Below are positions 18,243 through 27,759 of a DNA stretch of 64,000 nt, piece by piece. The stretch's first letter is position 1, and each line of letters starts with the position of its first letter. This DNA comes from Betaproteobacteria bacterium UKL13-2 (GTDB taxonomy: Bacteria > Pseudomonadota > Gammaproteobacteria > Burkholderiales > Usitatibacteraceae). Below the pieces are notes generated by a model. That model did no database searches. It was not told where the DNA came from and was given only the letters and a program-made list of their open reading frames with translations. The position numbers and the translations under genes were made by a program. The stretch spans positions 2,103,733 to 2,167,732 of the forward strand of contig CP012157.1 in assembly GCA_001602455.1 (NCBI GenBank). The letters are read 5' to 3'.

Positions 18243-19328
18243 TCAGAGGCAACCTCCTTCGACGCTGCGGGCGACCCGCTTAAACACCCAAAGCCCATCA
18301 GCATCCTGTGCGCGTGTTGCTCGCCCCGCATACCAGAGGTAGTGAAGATGCGCGATGGCTTCACCAATCGCAAATACCAACTGGTGGTGGTCGAGTGGTC
18401 GGCGGAAAAGTACCGGCAGAATCTCAGCGGCGGTCTTTGGTGTGTCTAGCGCCGCTGCAAGCTCATCCAAGCGCTCTTGATGATGTACAACCAGTTGATC
18501 CAAGCGGGTGTGCAAGCCAGTAAATACGCGATCATGCGATGGCAGGATGAGTGTGTCGGCTGGGAGCGGCCGAAACTTGTCCATGCTGGTCAAAAACTGC
18601 GCGAGTGGATTGGCGTCAGGCTGGTTGCCCCATACCCCGACGTTGGTGGTGATGCGCGGCAGGACTTGATCGCCTGAGATCAGAATGTTCCCATCGGTTG
18701 AGAACAAACAGGCGTGCTCTGGCGCGTGGCCGAACGCGGTGATGATGCGCCATCGACGATTGCCGATCGTTAGCACATCGTGTTCCATCAGACGTCGATA
18801 GCGCGTGGGCACCGTTGGTACGCCGCGTTGATAAGACTCTGTTCGGGCCTTTTGTGCTTCTGCGAAGTCGGGGCGTGCGCGTGCCAGCCCATGTGCGACA
18901 AACAGCGCTTCTGAATTGGCGCGACCAAATCCCGCGAAGTCCTGCACTGCGGCGTGCGCCGACAGGTACTCCGACGTCGTCATGTAGAAGGGCGCTTGAG
19001 TTTGCGCATGCAGCCATGCGGCGCAGCCGACATGGTCGGGATGAAAATGGGTGACGATAATTCTTTTGATCGGCAGCCCACGCATTGTGGTGGTGAAATG
19101 TTGTCGCCAGAGTGCGTGCGTGGTCTCCACGCCATAGCCAGTATCAACGATGGTCCAGCCTTCACCAGATTCATCGTGATCTTCGAGTAACCACAGGTTG
19201 ATGTGATTCAGCGCGAAGGGCAGCGGCATTCGAAGCCAGAAGATACCGTCGGCGACTTGTATCGCCTCGCCAGGGTTGGGAGGAGACTCGTGCGGGTAAG
19301 TGATCGCGCTTGGCTTGGACGTTGTCAT
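18243..19328 (-). CDS. MBL-fold metallo-hydrolase
   Basis: 361 residues. It has the metallo-beta-lactamase superfamily motif HFHPDH (H94, H96, D98, H99), a third-ligand segment FGHAPEHACLF and the later metal Asp in LISGDQVLP. The C-terminal ~80 residues resemble the winged-helix-like tail of LACTB2/RNase Z-like hydrolases (AEILPVLFRRPLDHHQL, AIAHLHYLW). Substrate unknown; thioester or lactone hydrolysis is common in this group. The ~230 bp between its stop and the response regulator gene hold no gene I can support. Confidence 0.88.
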   Translation of the reverse strand: MTTSKPSAITYPHESPPNPGEAIQVADGIFWLRMPLPFALNHINLWLLEDHDESGEGWTIVDTGYGVETTHALWRQHFTTTMRGLPIKRIIVTHFHPDHVGCAAWLHAQTQAPFYMTTSEYLSAHAAVQDFAGFGRANSEALFVAHGLARARPDFAEAQKARTESYQRGVPTVPTRYRRLMEHDVLTIGNRRWRIITAFGHAPEHACLFSTDGNILISGDQVLPRITTNVGVWGNQPDANPLAQFLTSMDKFRPLPADTLILPSHDRVFTGLHTRLDQLVVHHQERLDELAAALDTPKTAAEILPVLFRRPLDHHQLVFAIGEAIAHLHYLWYAGRATRAQDADGLWVFKRVARSVEGGCL

Positions 19329-19632
19329 GACGACATTATCCGTGCCACGGCGGCCTGTGTGCTCGTCGATACAAAAATTAAAGCTTATATTTTTCGCAGA
19401 TGGGCCGCTGCGTTTGTCAAGTGGAGCCTCCCCGCGTCTCGCCGACCCCGTTGATTTCTCTCAATCATTGCCGGACGCTGATCTCTTGTTCCGTCGGGCG
19501 AAGGCAGTACGTTGAGGACAGAATCGAGGGAAGAGTCGATTGAAGAAAATTGGCTCGCCGTGAAATATTTTTGCAAATACGGATATTTACCCTTTTGCGT
19601 GGGAACTCCCGTCACTGCGAGGGTTTCATGTT
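19329..19632. other. Intergenic region, nothing recognised
   Basis: About 300 bp between the MBL gene and the cyclase stop. No supported open frame, hairpin or repeat was seen. It should hold the MBL promoter. Confidence 0.4.
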
Positions 19633-21885
19633 TTATTTTGTGGTGAACGTGAACACGCCATCCCAGCCTTCGCCTGGTGAGTTGCCGCGCAGTGCCGCGA
19701 TTCGCTCCAAATAAATTTGGTAGATCTTACGGCTTGGATCAGACTTGGCAAGTGACGCGATGGTCTGCTCGGCTTCATCCCAATGTTGCTGGCGGTAGTG
19801 ATCAAGCGCAAGATGGAACCGATCAATTGTGTTGATCTCGGCCTCAACCACGCCGCCTTGCTCACCAACGGGCTCAAAGATTGTGATGGGCTGAGCTTTT
19901 CCTTTCACACGTACCCGGTCTAGCTCGCGGTATACCATGCTAGGTACGGCAGCGACGATGTTCTCTGATACGAGAATACCGACGCCGTATTGCTTGGTGA
20001 GACTTTCAAGGCGGGACGCCAGGTTCACAGCGTCACCCATCACGGTGTATGCGCGACGAAACGCCGAACCCATGTCACCAACGTTCATCGGCCCACAATT
20101 TAGTCCCACCCCAATTTCGAGTCTTGGCCAGCCGCGCTTAATGAAGTCAGGCGCGATGTCTTGTAGCTGTTGCTGCATCGCCATTGCTGACTTCAATGCG
20201 TGTTTAGCATGTTCTGCATCATGAAGCGGCGCACCCCAGAAAGCCATAATGGCATCGCCAATGTATTTATCAATCGTGCCACGCTCGGCCTGAATCGTCT
20301 TTGTCATCTCCGTCAGATAGGTGTTCATGAGTGCAGTAAGCTCGGTCGCCGACAGGCCTTCTGAAATCGAGGTGAAGCTGCGAACGTCGGAGAACAGCAC
20401 CGTCATTTCTCGCATTTCGCCCTTGGTGGAGTAGGCAGTAGGATTCTTGGCCATTTCGTCGACTAGCTCTTTTGGCACATAGGTCCCAAAAATTTTGGTG
20501 ATTGCTTTCTTGCTGCGAACTTCGATGAAGAAGCCATAGGCCATATTGAGCAGGTACAACAGCAAGATCAGCAGTAATGGCATCACGATCTGCAAGACGT
20601 ACCCTACATTCCACCAGTACAGGTTGAATGCGATTAAAGCCGCGACCGCTACGACGGCAAGCACGGTTGAGGTGATCGGTGTGAGGCGAGCGAAAACAAA
20701 CGCAAGCGGGACGCCGACGAGCAGGAATGTCAGCACCCGAATGCTCATATCTGACGTTGGCTTTTGCTTGATGCGATTGTCTAAAAAGCCACTCAACATG
20801 TTTGCGTGTACTTCGACCCCAGGAAAGACGTTGTTTACGGGCACGTTCCTCAAGTCGAGCAGACCTTGTGCGGAGGTGCCGACAAGGGCAATTTTTCCCT
20901 CGAGCTCGCCCTTGGAGAGCTTACCCTGCAGGATGTCAGTTGCCGAGATATAACGGAACATTGGTGTCGGACCGCGGAACGGTACTAACGCTGTTGCCCG
21001 AAGATCGACGGGGATTAGGGAGTTTTTAATGCGAAAGTGCTCGACCTGTTTCGCCGCAGCGCCGGGTTCATCGACAAACTTCATACTCAGTGGTTCGTTG
21101 TCTAAGTAAGCACGGAGGACTGCCAGTGACAGCGCCTCGTAATATCCGTCCCTATAACTCACCATCATTGGCACGCGCCTCAGCACGCCATCGAAATCGA
21201 TGTCCGGGATGATATGGCCAGTGCCAAAGGCGACATCTTGGAACATTTTTAGGTTCGCGCTGTAGCCATAAATGGCAAGCGAATAAATGGGCTGCTGAAG
21301 TGTTTGTGCCGAAAAGACTGGCGCCGGGATGTCACCGATTGTCAGGGAGCTGAGCTTGTCAGCATCGTTCGACCCTGCAAAAGACATGATGACGACATGC
21401 TTCTTGATGGCATCGGCAAATCTGGCATCGTAGTCAAGTTTGCCCTTTAGATCCTGCAGCGAGGACAAGAAGCCTGCGTCTTTCTTTAGTGTAGTCTGCC
21501 CCAGTTGTTCGAGCACGGCAAGGCCAGAACTCTTATCTGGTTCGGAAAAGAATACGTCGAACCCCAAAACCTTTACGCCGTAATCGTCAAAGGATTTCGT
21601 GACGAGCTGCGCAACTTTGTCGCGGCTCCACGGCCAGCGACCCTCCGCCTGTAAACTCTTTTCATCCAAGTCAATGATAACGATGCGTGGATCAACCGTG
21701 TTTGGCATCGTTGCCTTCAGGCGAATATCGTAGGCAGTCAATTCGAGGCGATTCAGAAACCCCGCTGACTCGTCGCCGTGCTCATTGAGGACGAACAGCA
21801 TGACGATGAATAAACCAATGGCGATGCGAATGGCTGGGTTCATCGACGAAAGATAGCGCTTTCGGCACTGGTTCAGTCTAGTCAT
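19633..21885 (-). CDS. CHASE2-domain class III adenylate/guanylate cyclase
   Basis: 750 residues (an inner ATG at 21843 is also possible). After an N-terminal membrane helix comes an extracytoplasmic CHASE2 sensor domain (DPRIVIIDLDEKSL, GRWPWSRDKVAQL, GFDVFFSEPD, GKIALVGTSAQGL). Three hydrophobic helices follow and then the cytoplasmic cyclase domain. The catalytic features are present: metal Asp in FSDVRSF and GDAIMAFWG, the substrate Lys in DKYIGD, and VMGDAVNLASRLE with the base-specifying Asp and the transition-state Asn/Arg. It should be a membrane-bound cAMP (possibly cGMP) synthase responding to an external signal. A C-terminal ~90-residue tail with a helical repeat may be TPR-like. 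Confidence 0.92.
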   Translation of the reverse strand: MTRLNQCRKRYLSSMNPAIRIAIGLFIVMLFVLNEHGDESAGFLNRLELTAYDIRLKATMPNTVDPRIVIIDLDEKSLQAEGRWPWSRDKVAQLVTKSFDDYGVKVLGFDVFFSEPDKSSGLAVLEQLGQTTLKKDAGFLSSLQDLKGKLDYDARFADAIKKHVVIMSFAGSNDADKLSSLTIGDIPAPVFSAQTLQQPIYSLAIYGYSANLKMFQDVAFGTGHIIPDIDFDGVLRRVPMMVSYRDGYYEALSLAVLRAYLDNEPLSMKFVDEPGAAAKQVEHFRIKNSLIPVDLRATALVPFRGPTPMFRYISATDILQGKLSKGELEGKIALVGTSAQGLLDLRNVPVNNVFPGVEVHANMLSGFLDNRIKQKPTSDMSIRVLTFLLVGVPLAFVFARLTPITSTVLAVVAVAALIAFNLYWWNVGYVLQIVMPLLLILLLYLLNMAYGFFIEVRSKKAITKIFGTYVPKELVDEMAKNPTAYSTKGEMREMTVLFSDVRSFTSISEGLSATELTALMNTYLTEMTKTIQAERGTIDKYIGDAIMAFWGAPLHDAEHAKHALKSAMAMQQQLQDIAPDFIKRGWPRLEIGVGLNCGPMNVGDMGSAFRRAYTVMGDAVNLASRLESLTKQYGVGILVSENIVAAVPSMVYRELDRVRVKGKAQPITIFEPVGEQGGVVEAEINTIDRFHLALDHYRQQHWDEAEQTIASLAKSDPSRKIYQIYLERIAALRGNSPGEGWDGVFTFTTK

Positions 21886-22360
21886 GGTCCATTTTCAGCG
21901 TAAGATTTCCTTCTCAAGGATGGAGAAGTTGCAAAGTTGCCCAGTGTTTTTCCATAGCAAAACAACGCGCTTCGACGCAGCGCGCGGCCCATGAAATATT
22001 CAGGCTAGGTTACTAGGTTAAGGTGCGGTGAGGGTAAGATCCTCAAGGCGATTAGCAAGCCAGAAGAAACGGATGTGTTCTTGCTCCAACCGCAGCCCCA
22101 TACGAATGCGATTATCGCACTAGCCGCCACGCCGGGTGGTGGGTGTGCAGGTTATCGAGAGTGGCGAAGTCGAGAGCCACCGATCAGCTCCCTTTTTCGC
22201 ACTGATAATTAGTGCCGAATCCTTCAGTGTCTGTGAGAGTCAGCGCGCAAACAGTCACTCTACGAAGCGTTGTTCTGCAAATTGGTACCGGCGTGCGAAT
22301 GTTTGTCATCGGAAAATCTGTTCAAAGTGGGCGTGGTCGCTTTCATGTGCGCCGAACACA
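21886..22360. other. Intergenic region, nothing recognised
   Basis: About 475 bp with no frame I can support on either strand; a long plus-strand frame crossing into the next gene is antisense to it. It probably contains the cyclase promoter. Confidence 0.35.
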
Positions 22361-22798
22361 TCACTTCACCCGCCACAGCCCCTTGATCACATCGGCTCCC
22401 GGTTTGCCTTTGCCCGACGCAAGCTGATCTTCGTCTTGTTGCACAATGGTCAGTGGCGCCTTAATCTGAGCCTCTTGGCGAGTAGCAGCGAAAGCGGAAT
22501 CGTCGCTCAAGTGGATGAAAATGCGCCCCTCCGCTCGACTACCCGCCACGTCCATCCAACCGCGTCCGCTCAACGGTTCGTTTTCATCAGTGCCCGACCA
22601 GGAAAACTCGACGTGCGCCACGCCATCGACCTCGCTGACACGGGCATCGATATCACCTTGCACCAAGCCGAACTGGAACGTACCCATCAGGTCATCGCGG
22701 ATCGTCAGGTACGCCGGGACTTGCATATCAACGTAATCGGCATCCCATACTTCCATGCTGGTGATGCGCCAAGTACCGACCGCCTTTTCGGACTTCAT
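22361..22798 (-). CDS. Conserved hypothetical protein
   Basis: 145 residues, no signal peptide or membrane helix. The text GTWRITSMEVWDADYVDM at the start and TFQFGLVQGDID in the middle look like a compact beta-rich (lipocalin-like) cytoplasmic domain; I know it only as a hypothetical family. Its ATG overlaps the stop of a short upstream frame (22795-22911) by four bases, which suggests coupled translation. Confidence 0.65.
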   Translation of the reverse strand: MKSEKAVGTWRITSMEVWDADYVDMQVPAYLTIRDDLMGTFQFGLVQGDIDARVSEVDGVAHVEFSWSGTDENEPLSGRGWMDVAGSRAEGRIFIHLSDDSAFAATRQEAQIKAPLTIVQQDEDQLASGKGKPGADVIKGLWRVK

Positions 22799-22911
22799 TT
22801 TTCGCCTACCAAAGCGGTTTCTGACACCAGGCCCAGCAGAACAGCGCGGTCGACATCAGCCAGTTGAGTTTTGCGGTCGCTCCGGCGAGGGGAGGGGTTC
22901 TTTTTTGCCAT
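22795..22911 (-). CDS. Possible 38-residue small protein coupled to the downstream gene
   Basis: An ATG at 22911 opens a 38-codon frame, MAKKNPSPRRSD followed by an amphipathic stretch (RAVLLGLVSE), ending in TGA that overlaps the ATG of the next gene. The only support is the ATGA overlap and a reasonable amino-acid composition; the ribosome site is weak. Confidence 0.3.
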   Translation of the reverse strand: MAKKNPSPRRSDRKTQLADVDRAVLLGLVSETALVGEK

Positions 22912-22974
22912 CTGAAATGTTTCTTTTGTGTTTTGTGACCAGTATCTCATTTGCATCCGCATTGATTTGGAATT

Positions 22975-23438
22975 TTAAGATAATTGGAACCTTCGTCCAT
23001 CGACCCCATGCTCAGCCAGCAACTTATCCATGTCGTCGCCCACGCCATAACCAAAGTTGTGGCTGATATGTCGAACTTCGTCCCGCCGATCCAAGAGATC
23101 CAGTCGCACCGTTTCGGGCAAGGCACCAATGACCTTCAATGCCTGCCCAAACATCCGAACCAGCGTACCAACGTAAACCTCGTCCTGCGCGCCAACATGG
23201 TCACTGAAACCAGCCGCCTGCTCGCCGTAAAAAACCATCAGTTCCGCCAGCCCGTCTGGCTGCCCAACAGCCTTCTTGTAGGCCGCAATTGCTGTCTTGG
23301 CCGTGGCGACCGAGGTGTCTTGGTTCATCAACACATCTGGCCACAGCCACCGGTCGATGGTGGCCTTATAGGGTTTCAGAACATCGTCGCCCAGACTAAA
23401 ACGAGCGTGCAGAAAGCTGTCTGCAGGTCGTTTCCCGC
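22975..23438 (-). pseudogene. 3' fragment of a gene broken by the insertion sequence (DUF6155-like)
   Basis: The last ~145 codons of an open frame, from about ARFSLGDDVL to the stop, look like ordinary protein, while the part upstream of ~23440 (Cys-rich, odd composition) is a shadow of the transposase. Text such as TAIAAYKKAVGQPDGLAELMVFYGE and RRDEVRHISHNFGYGVGDD resembles the C-terminal half of DUF6155-type proteins, but this is a weak match. The N-terminal half is not found beyond the insertion, where the LysR gene begins, so it was lost rather than just interrupted. Confidence 0.55.
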
Positions 23439-25112
23439 AAGTTAGCGCGCGGCAAGCAACCGCTTGAGCGCAGACGGCTGAAACTGTCGCGCAGTTGTGA
23501 TTGAGCCTAAATCCGGCAGTTACCCTGCCGCTGTAAGTTGGGCTGACGGTAGCCAAGGTGGCAGTGGGCGCGTGATTTTGGCCACCACGTAGTCCAGAAA
23601 TGTCTTCCATCGATCCGTAAAAGGCAACTGCTCCGCAATATCCCTGACATGACTTAAAGCCGCACGAATGTTGGCAATGAGCGCGAGCAACTTGTCCTTG
23701 GCAGCATGCATCGGTGTCAGATACAGCGTTGTCTGTCCCGCATGTTTGACAGCGCGCCCCACACTGGCAAGCAATAACGCTCGGCTGGTGATGGCTTCCA
23801 TGCGTGCACCCGGCTTGGCCGCCCGGCAATACCAGGACCACCAGTTGTACACCAGCGCTACAGCGCGAGCACTGGTCTGGCAGCGCTCAATGTCCTGGGT
23901 CGTGAAGCCACCCCATCCCCACTGATTTTTGAGCTCGTCAAATCCGTTCTCGCAGTCAGCCCGGTCCCGATAGAGTTGACCGAACGCGTCCAATGCGTAG
24001 GCGCTGTTTGTCACCAACACCGCGTATTCCCAAACCTGAACATCCTTGTCCGGCATCAGCAACTCAATCTGCTCGCCCGGCTCGTTCTTGGTCTTTCAAC
24101 TCAGCGCCAAATCGGCTTTGACGGCACGCCGCAAGATCACTACCCGACGTGATTTGTCCCAGCCCGAGAGTTTGAGGGTATCTTCGACTGCGCTCCAGCC
24201 TTGCTCGCTGGGGCCGGGTGTGCTCCAGTCATCACGCGCGAATTGGCGTGCCAATAATTTCTTGACACCCACAGTCTGACGCAGCTTGAACAGGTAGGGC
24301 TGGTCTCGCTCCTCCAGCTCGGCAATAAAGGGTTCGTTGCCAAAGCCGCAGTCGCCTCGGACCAAGGCCGGACGCTGCTGGGGCGTGAGCTTTTCCAGTA
24401 CGCCGATCAGCCCAGGCCGCGCTTTGGCTGCGCTGTGCTCTTTGCCGGGGCAGACGACAACATCCAGCACCAGGCGCAGGTTGCCAACCCAGTATGTGTG
24501 CAGTGCGTGGCTCGGGCGACCGGGTTTGTGTGGGTTGTAGCTGACCTCAGCTCCGCTTTGTTTTCCGAACATCGGCTTGATGGTGGTGTCGATATCCAGG
24601 ATCCAAGGGGTGCTCAGTGCCGCTTGCACACTACCCATGAGCTGGGGGGCAAGCCAGGCCTGGCTTTGCTCGGCGCTCATACGCGACAGTGCGCGTCGCA
24701 GCGCGTCTTCGCTGATGATTTTCTTCATCCCCAGAATCTGCGGGCTCACCGCGTCGCCGCGCAGCCCGGTGATATGGGCGTAGCGGTTGTGCCCTGCCAG
24801 TATCGCCAGCAGCCATGTGCCCAAGATATCCTGTTTGCTGGGTGCATTGGGGCTTGTGTAGCTCAATGGGCAGCTATCGACCCAGGAGCTGTACACACCC
24901 GTGGTGGCCAAGAACTCGGAGAAGAAGGTCAACTGTGCATTCGGTGTGGCGCTGGCACCATGGTCCCACTTCACATGAATTCGCCCGCCCGGCGTATCCA
25001 CCACCATGGCCTCCAGTGCCTGCGTTTGGACAGCAAGTTGACGCCTTTTTGCTTCACCCATTTGGTGACTCCAATAAATCCATTGAAATTGGCGTCTAGT
25101 CTAGCTTGCAGC
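23439..25112 (-). mobile_element. Insertion sequence (IS1380-like), ends approximate
   Basis: Bounded by the host gene fragment on the left and by the 3' end of the LysR gene on the right. Exact ends are not fixed. The only matching outward words are gcaagttag (left, ~23437) and gcaagctag (right, read on the minus strand, ~25112). No target duplication could be confirmed. Confidence 0.5.
23520..25061 (-). pseudogene. DDE transposase (IS1380-like) with in-frame TGA
   Basis: The frame from the ATG at 25061 runs to 23520 as 513 codons interrupted once by TGA at 24096-24098; the two halves are in the same phase, so this is a nonsense change and not a frameshift. The N-terminal 321 residues include the DDE features TPWILDIDTTIKP, SYNPHKPGRPSH, LRLVLDVVVCPG and LVRGDCGFG. 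The rest includes YRDRADCENGFDELKNQWGW with the catalytic Glu, VYNWWSWY and LTPMHA. The family is IS1380-like by memory of such proteins. The element is probably immobile on its own. Confidence 0.85.
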
Positions 25113-25976
25113 CGGTTTACGCAATGTCAACTGCCGGAAATAGGTTGAGTAGAAGTTTTCCACCACCTTGGGTAGCTCGCAGTATTTTTGTAGCCCGCCA
25201 AACTTTAGCTCGTCTTGGACGACCACTTCCGGCACCAGCGCGACCCCACCTGAATCTCGCGCCAGTAGACGGAGCATGGCCATGTCGTCAACCTCGGCGT
25301 ACGGGCGCACAGCCACGGCCAGATCCTCACACAAGAGCTCAAATTGGGTGCGAATATCACTACTGCGGCCCGGTAGCAGCAGCTTGACGTTGGGCAAATC
25401 GCGGGGAAAATGAAATTTACTGTTCCGCTTCATCGGCGGGCCGACGAGGCAAACCGGCTGGCGGGCGATGCGCTTGCAGCGCCATGAATGCTGCACATCG
25501 GGTACCACTGGTCGATTTGACAGAATCAGATCCAGCTTATGCACACGCATACGCTCCAAGAGCTCCTCAAGGCTGGCCGACTCCAGCACAAGCAGCAGTT
25601 GTGTTTCCTCGAAGACCGGGCGCAGAAAATTCTCCAAAAAGTTGCGCGATAGGGTTGCAACGGCACCAATGCGCAACTGCTGGCTGGCCTGGCCTTCGCC
25701 ACCACTCACCGATGAGATCAATTCGCGCCCGAGGTTGAAAATCCCATCGGCATAACCGAGCACGACGTGGCCCACTTCGGTTATTCGCAGCGCACGGCCT
25801 TCCCGATCAAACAAGGCGTGGCCGAGTTGGTCCTCCAGATGTCGAATTTGTGAGGACAGCGCCGATTGCGAAATATGTAGCTGCTGGGCGGCTCGTGTCA
25901 GATTGCCGTCCTTGGCCACCACCCAGAAGTAGTGCAGGTGGTGAAAGTTTAGGCGCTTGAGGTCAATAGTTCGCAT
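25101..25976 (-). CDS. LysR-family regulator (NhaR-like)
   Basis: 291 residues. The N-terminal winged helix-turn-helix is typical of NhaR-type LysR proteins: LNFHHLHYFWVVAKDGNLTR, then AAQQLHISQSALSSQIRHLE and FDREGRALRITEVG. A ligand-binding domain follows from ~95. It is divergent from the SbtA-like permease with ~270 bp between, and NhaR-type regulators respond to sodium, so it most likely controls that sodium-dependent transporter. Its last codons lie at the edge of the insertion sequence, and its 3' end may have been reshaped by the insertion. Confidence 0.85.
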   Translation of the reverse strand: MRTIDLKRLNFHHLHYFWVVAKDGNLTRAAQQLHISQSALSSQIRHLEDQLGHALFDREGRALRITEVGHVVLGYADGIFNLGRELISSVSGGEGQASQQLRIGAVATLSRNFLENFLRPVFEETQLLLVLESASLEELLERMRVHKLDLILSNRPVVPDVQHSWRCKRIARQPVCLVGPPMKRNSKFHFPRDLPNVKLLLPGRSSDIRTQFELLCEDLAVAVRPYAEVDDMAMLRLLARDSGGVALVPEVVVQDELKFGGLQKYCELPKVVENFYSTYFRQLTLRKPAAS

Positions 25977-25977
25977 A

Positions 25978-26007
25978 AATAGAACGGATTGTTAACATCA
26001 ATCTATT
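25978..26007. promoter_or_regulatory. Candidate LysR-regulator binding dyad
   Basis: Immediately upstream of the LysR ATG the sequence reads aataga, a central tgttaaca and tctatt, a near-perfect 30-bp dyad. Position between a LysR gene and its divergent neighbour is what is expected for an autoregulatory site. Inferred only. Confidence 0.4.
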
Positions 26008-26245
26008 TTACTAAAACGCGACTGTTCCGCAAAATGCGGCTGTCTTTCAAGCACAGGACGAGGAGGCTGCGCGGCAGACTCCTCGTGCGCGATCGCAATT
26101 TCTCGCAATTTCTCGCAATTTCCATTACCTCCTGCTCGATACTTCCGGCCGTTTTTCTTGGAGCACGACGGCTGGCGGCAATCGTGTCGGTGTGGGATCG
26201 CGAAAAAAGCCTTTCACATTCCTCTCACCACCGGAGCCCACCATC

Positions 26246-27223
26246 ATGCCAGGACTTGACCTTCTGCAGACCAATCTGCTTCAGCCCATTGTGCTCGCCT
26301 TTCTGCTCGGCGCGATTGCCGGCTTCGTTAAGAGCGAGCTGGAGCTGCCAGAGGCGGTGATCAAGCTGCTCTCGATCTACCTTCTGTTTTCGCTGGGCAT
26401 GACAGGAGGCCGGGAGCTGGCCAAGGCCGAGATCGGCGCTGTGCTGCCGCTAATCGGTGTCACGCTGCTGATGACGTTCGCGATTCCTACGTTCGCTTAC
26501 TTCATCACACGACGGTTTGGCAAGTTTGATATCTCCAACGCTGCGGCCATCGCCGCCCATTACGGCTCGGTCTCGACGGCGACTTTCTTCGCATCGGTGA
26601 CGTTTGCAACCGCCATGAACACGCCGAGCGAAGGCTACATGGCAGCGATGGTGGCCCTGATGGAGTTTGGCGTCATCTACTCGCTGGTGATTGCACGCAT
26701 CGCAATGGGCCGGCAGAGCGGTGGTGTGCGCGCCGCTGATCTCTTCCTTAGCGTGATCCGCGGCCGCGGTATCCTGCTGCTGATGGGGGGCATGGTCATC
26801 GGTTACTTGGCCACCGACAAGCAGTGGAGCCAGATTTCACCGTTCTATGAAGGGCTGTTCCGCGGCATGTTGATGCTGTTCCTGCTTGAGATGGGCATCA
26901 CGGCGGCACGGCAGATCCAGGCCTTCAAGCAGGTGGGGCCGTTCATGCTTGGCTTCGGCGTCCTGCTGCCAATGGTCAACGGTGTGGTCGGCGTGACGCT
27001 GGGACACTGGGCCGGACTGACCATTGGTGGGGCCTTTGTTTTTGGCGCCATCTGCGCCAGCGCGTCCTTCATCGACGCACCGGCAGCCTGCCGAGCCTCG
27101 CTGCCCGAAGCCAACCCCGGTATCTATCTGACATCATCGCTCGGCGTGACGCTGCCCTTCAACCTGCTGTTCGGTTTACCGCTTTACTACAAGTATGCCG
27201 CGTGGCTGACTGGCACCTCCTGA
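26246..27223 (+). CDS. SbtA-like sodium-dependent bicarbonate transport family permease
   Basis: 325 residues from the ATG at 26246 (preceded by ggagcccacc); an 18-codon longer frame begins at 26192. Ten hydrophobic helices in two similar halves. The family text is clear: LQPIVLAFLLGAIAG, LSIYLLFSLGMTGG, IAAHYGSVSTATFF in the first half, and GAICASASFIDAPAACR with PSLPEANPG-like text in the second (here ASLPEANPGIYLTSSLGVTLP). Cyanobacterial SbtA imports bicarbonate with sodium; substrates of proteobacterial members are less certain. The divergent NhaR-like regulator supports a sodium link. Confidence 0.88.
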   Translation: MPGLDLLQTNLLQPIVLAFLLGAIAGFVKSELELPEAVIKLLSIYLLFSLGMTGGRELAKAEIGAVLPLIGVTLLMTFAIPTFAYFITRRFGKFDISNAAAIAAHYGSVSTATFFASVTFATAMNTPSEGYMAAMVALMEFGVIYSLVIARIAMGRQSGGVRAADLFLSVIRGRGILLLMGGMVIGYLATDKQWSQISPFYEGLFRGMLMLFLLEMGITAARQIQAFKQVGPFMLGFGVLLPMVNGVVGVTLGHWAGLTIGGAFVFGAICASASFIDAPAACRASLPEANPGIYLTSSLGVTLPFNLLFGLPLYYKYAAWLTGTS

Positions 27224-27759
27224 CGGCTGAGCGAGCACACGCGGTGGCCGATGCCAAGACCGACCACGCCGACGCGAAGCGTGCGTATGAAAGCGGGGAC
27301 GATGTCTGCCGGGTATTCTGGAAGATGCTCGCCAGCGGTTACCAGCCGACGATTGAGATCGGCGACTGAAAGAGGCCCAATCGGCTGGCGAGAGACTGCA
27401 GTCCAGCATGGCGTCAATGATGGGGTTCGAATGAAGCCTCCCTACATTGAGAGCCCACCAGCCGACACCCGCACCTACAGCACAGGGCACACCGCTTAAG
27501 TTTGCTTTTTACCGGACTGTTCGCTACCATGCGCCCGGCGGCGATTCACTACCAATCGATGAGCGGCGGCAGGTCCGAGCGGGTCATCTTCCCGCTCGCC
27601 CTGATCGGATTCTGGCTACTACAGGCGACCCTTGGAGCCCACCCCTGAAGCCCACATCGGCCACGACCGCGATTACTGCGTGAGCGTGCGGAACTTCTCA
27701 GCACTTCGCAGCACTAAATCGCCTAGAACAGCTTTTTAATCATAAAGGAGACCACCCGC
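27224..27759. other. 536-bp gap between permease and TonB receptor with short frames of doubtful status
   Basis: No convincing gene. Two short plus-strand frames have protein-like text. The first, GTG 27202 to 27369, contains KTDHADAKRAYESGDDVCR and overlaps the permease end. The second, ATG 27529 to 27648, contains SERVIFPLALIGFWLLQATL, one hydrophobic helix. They may be remnants of decayed genes. The receptor's Shine-Dalgarno sequence aaaggaga lies at the right end, 27744-27751. Confidence 0.35.

Noticed and set aside
22136-22867. 243-codon plus-strand frame
   Set aside because: Antisense to 22361-22798, with unlikely composition and no ribosome site.
24096-24098. TGA in the transposase as selenocysteine or recoding
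   Set aside because: There is no selenocysteine enzyme context and no obvious downstream stem typical of a SECIS; pseudogenisation is simpler.
27202-27369. 55-codon GTG frame after the SbtA-like gene
   Set aside because: Overlaps the permease end and has no support beyond plausible text; kept only as a remark in the gap entry.
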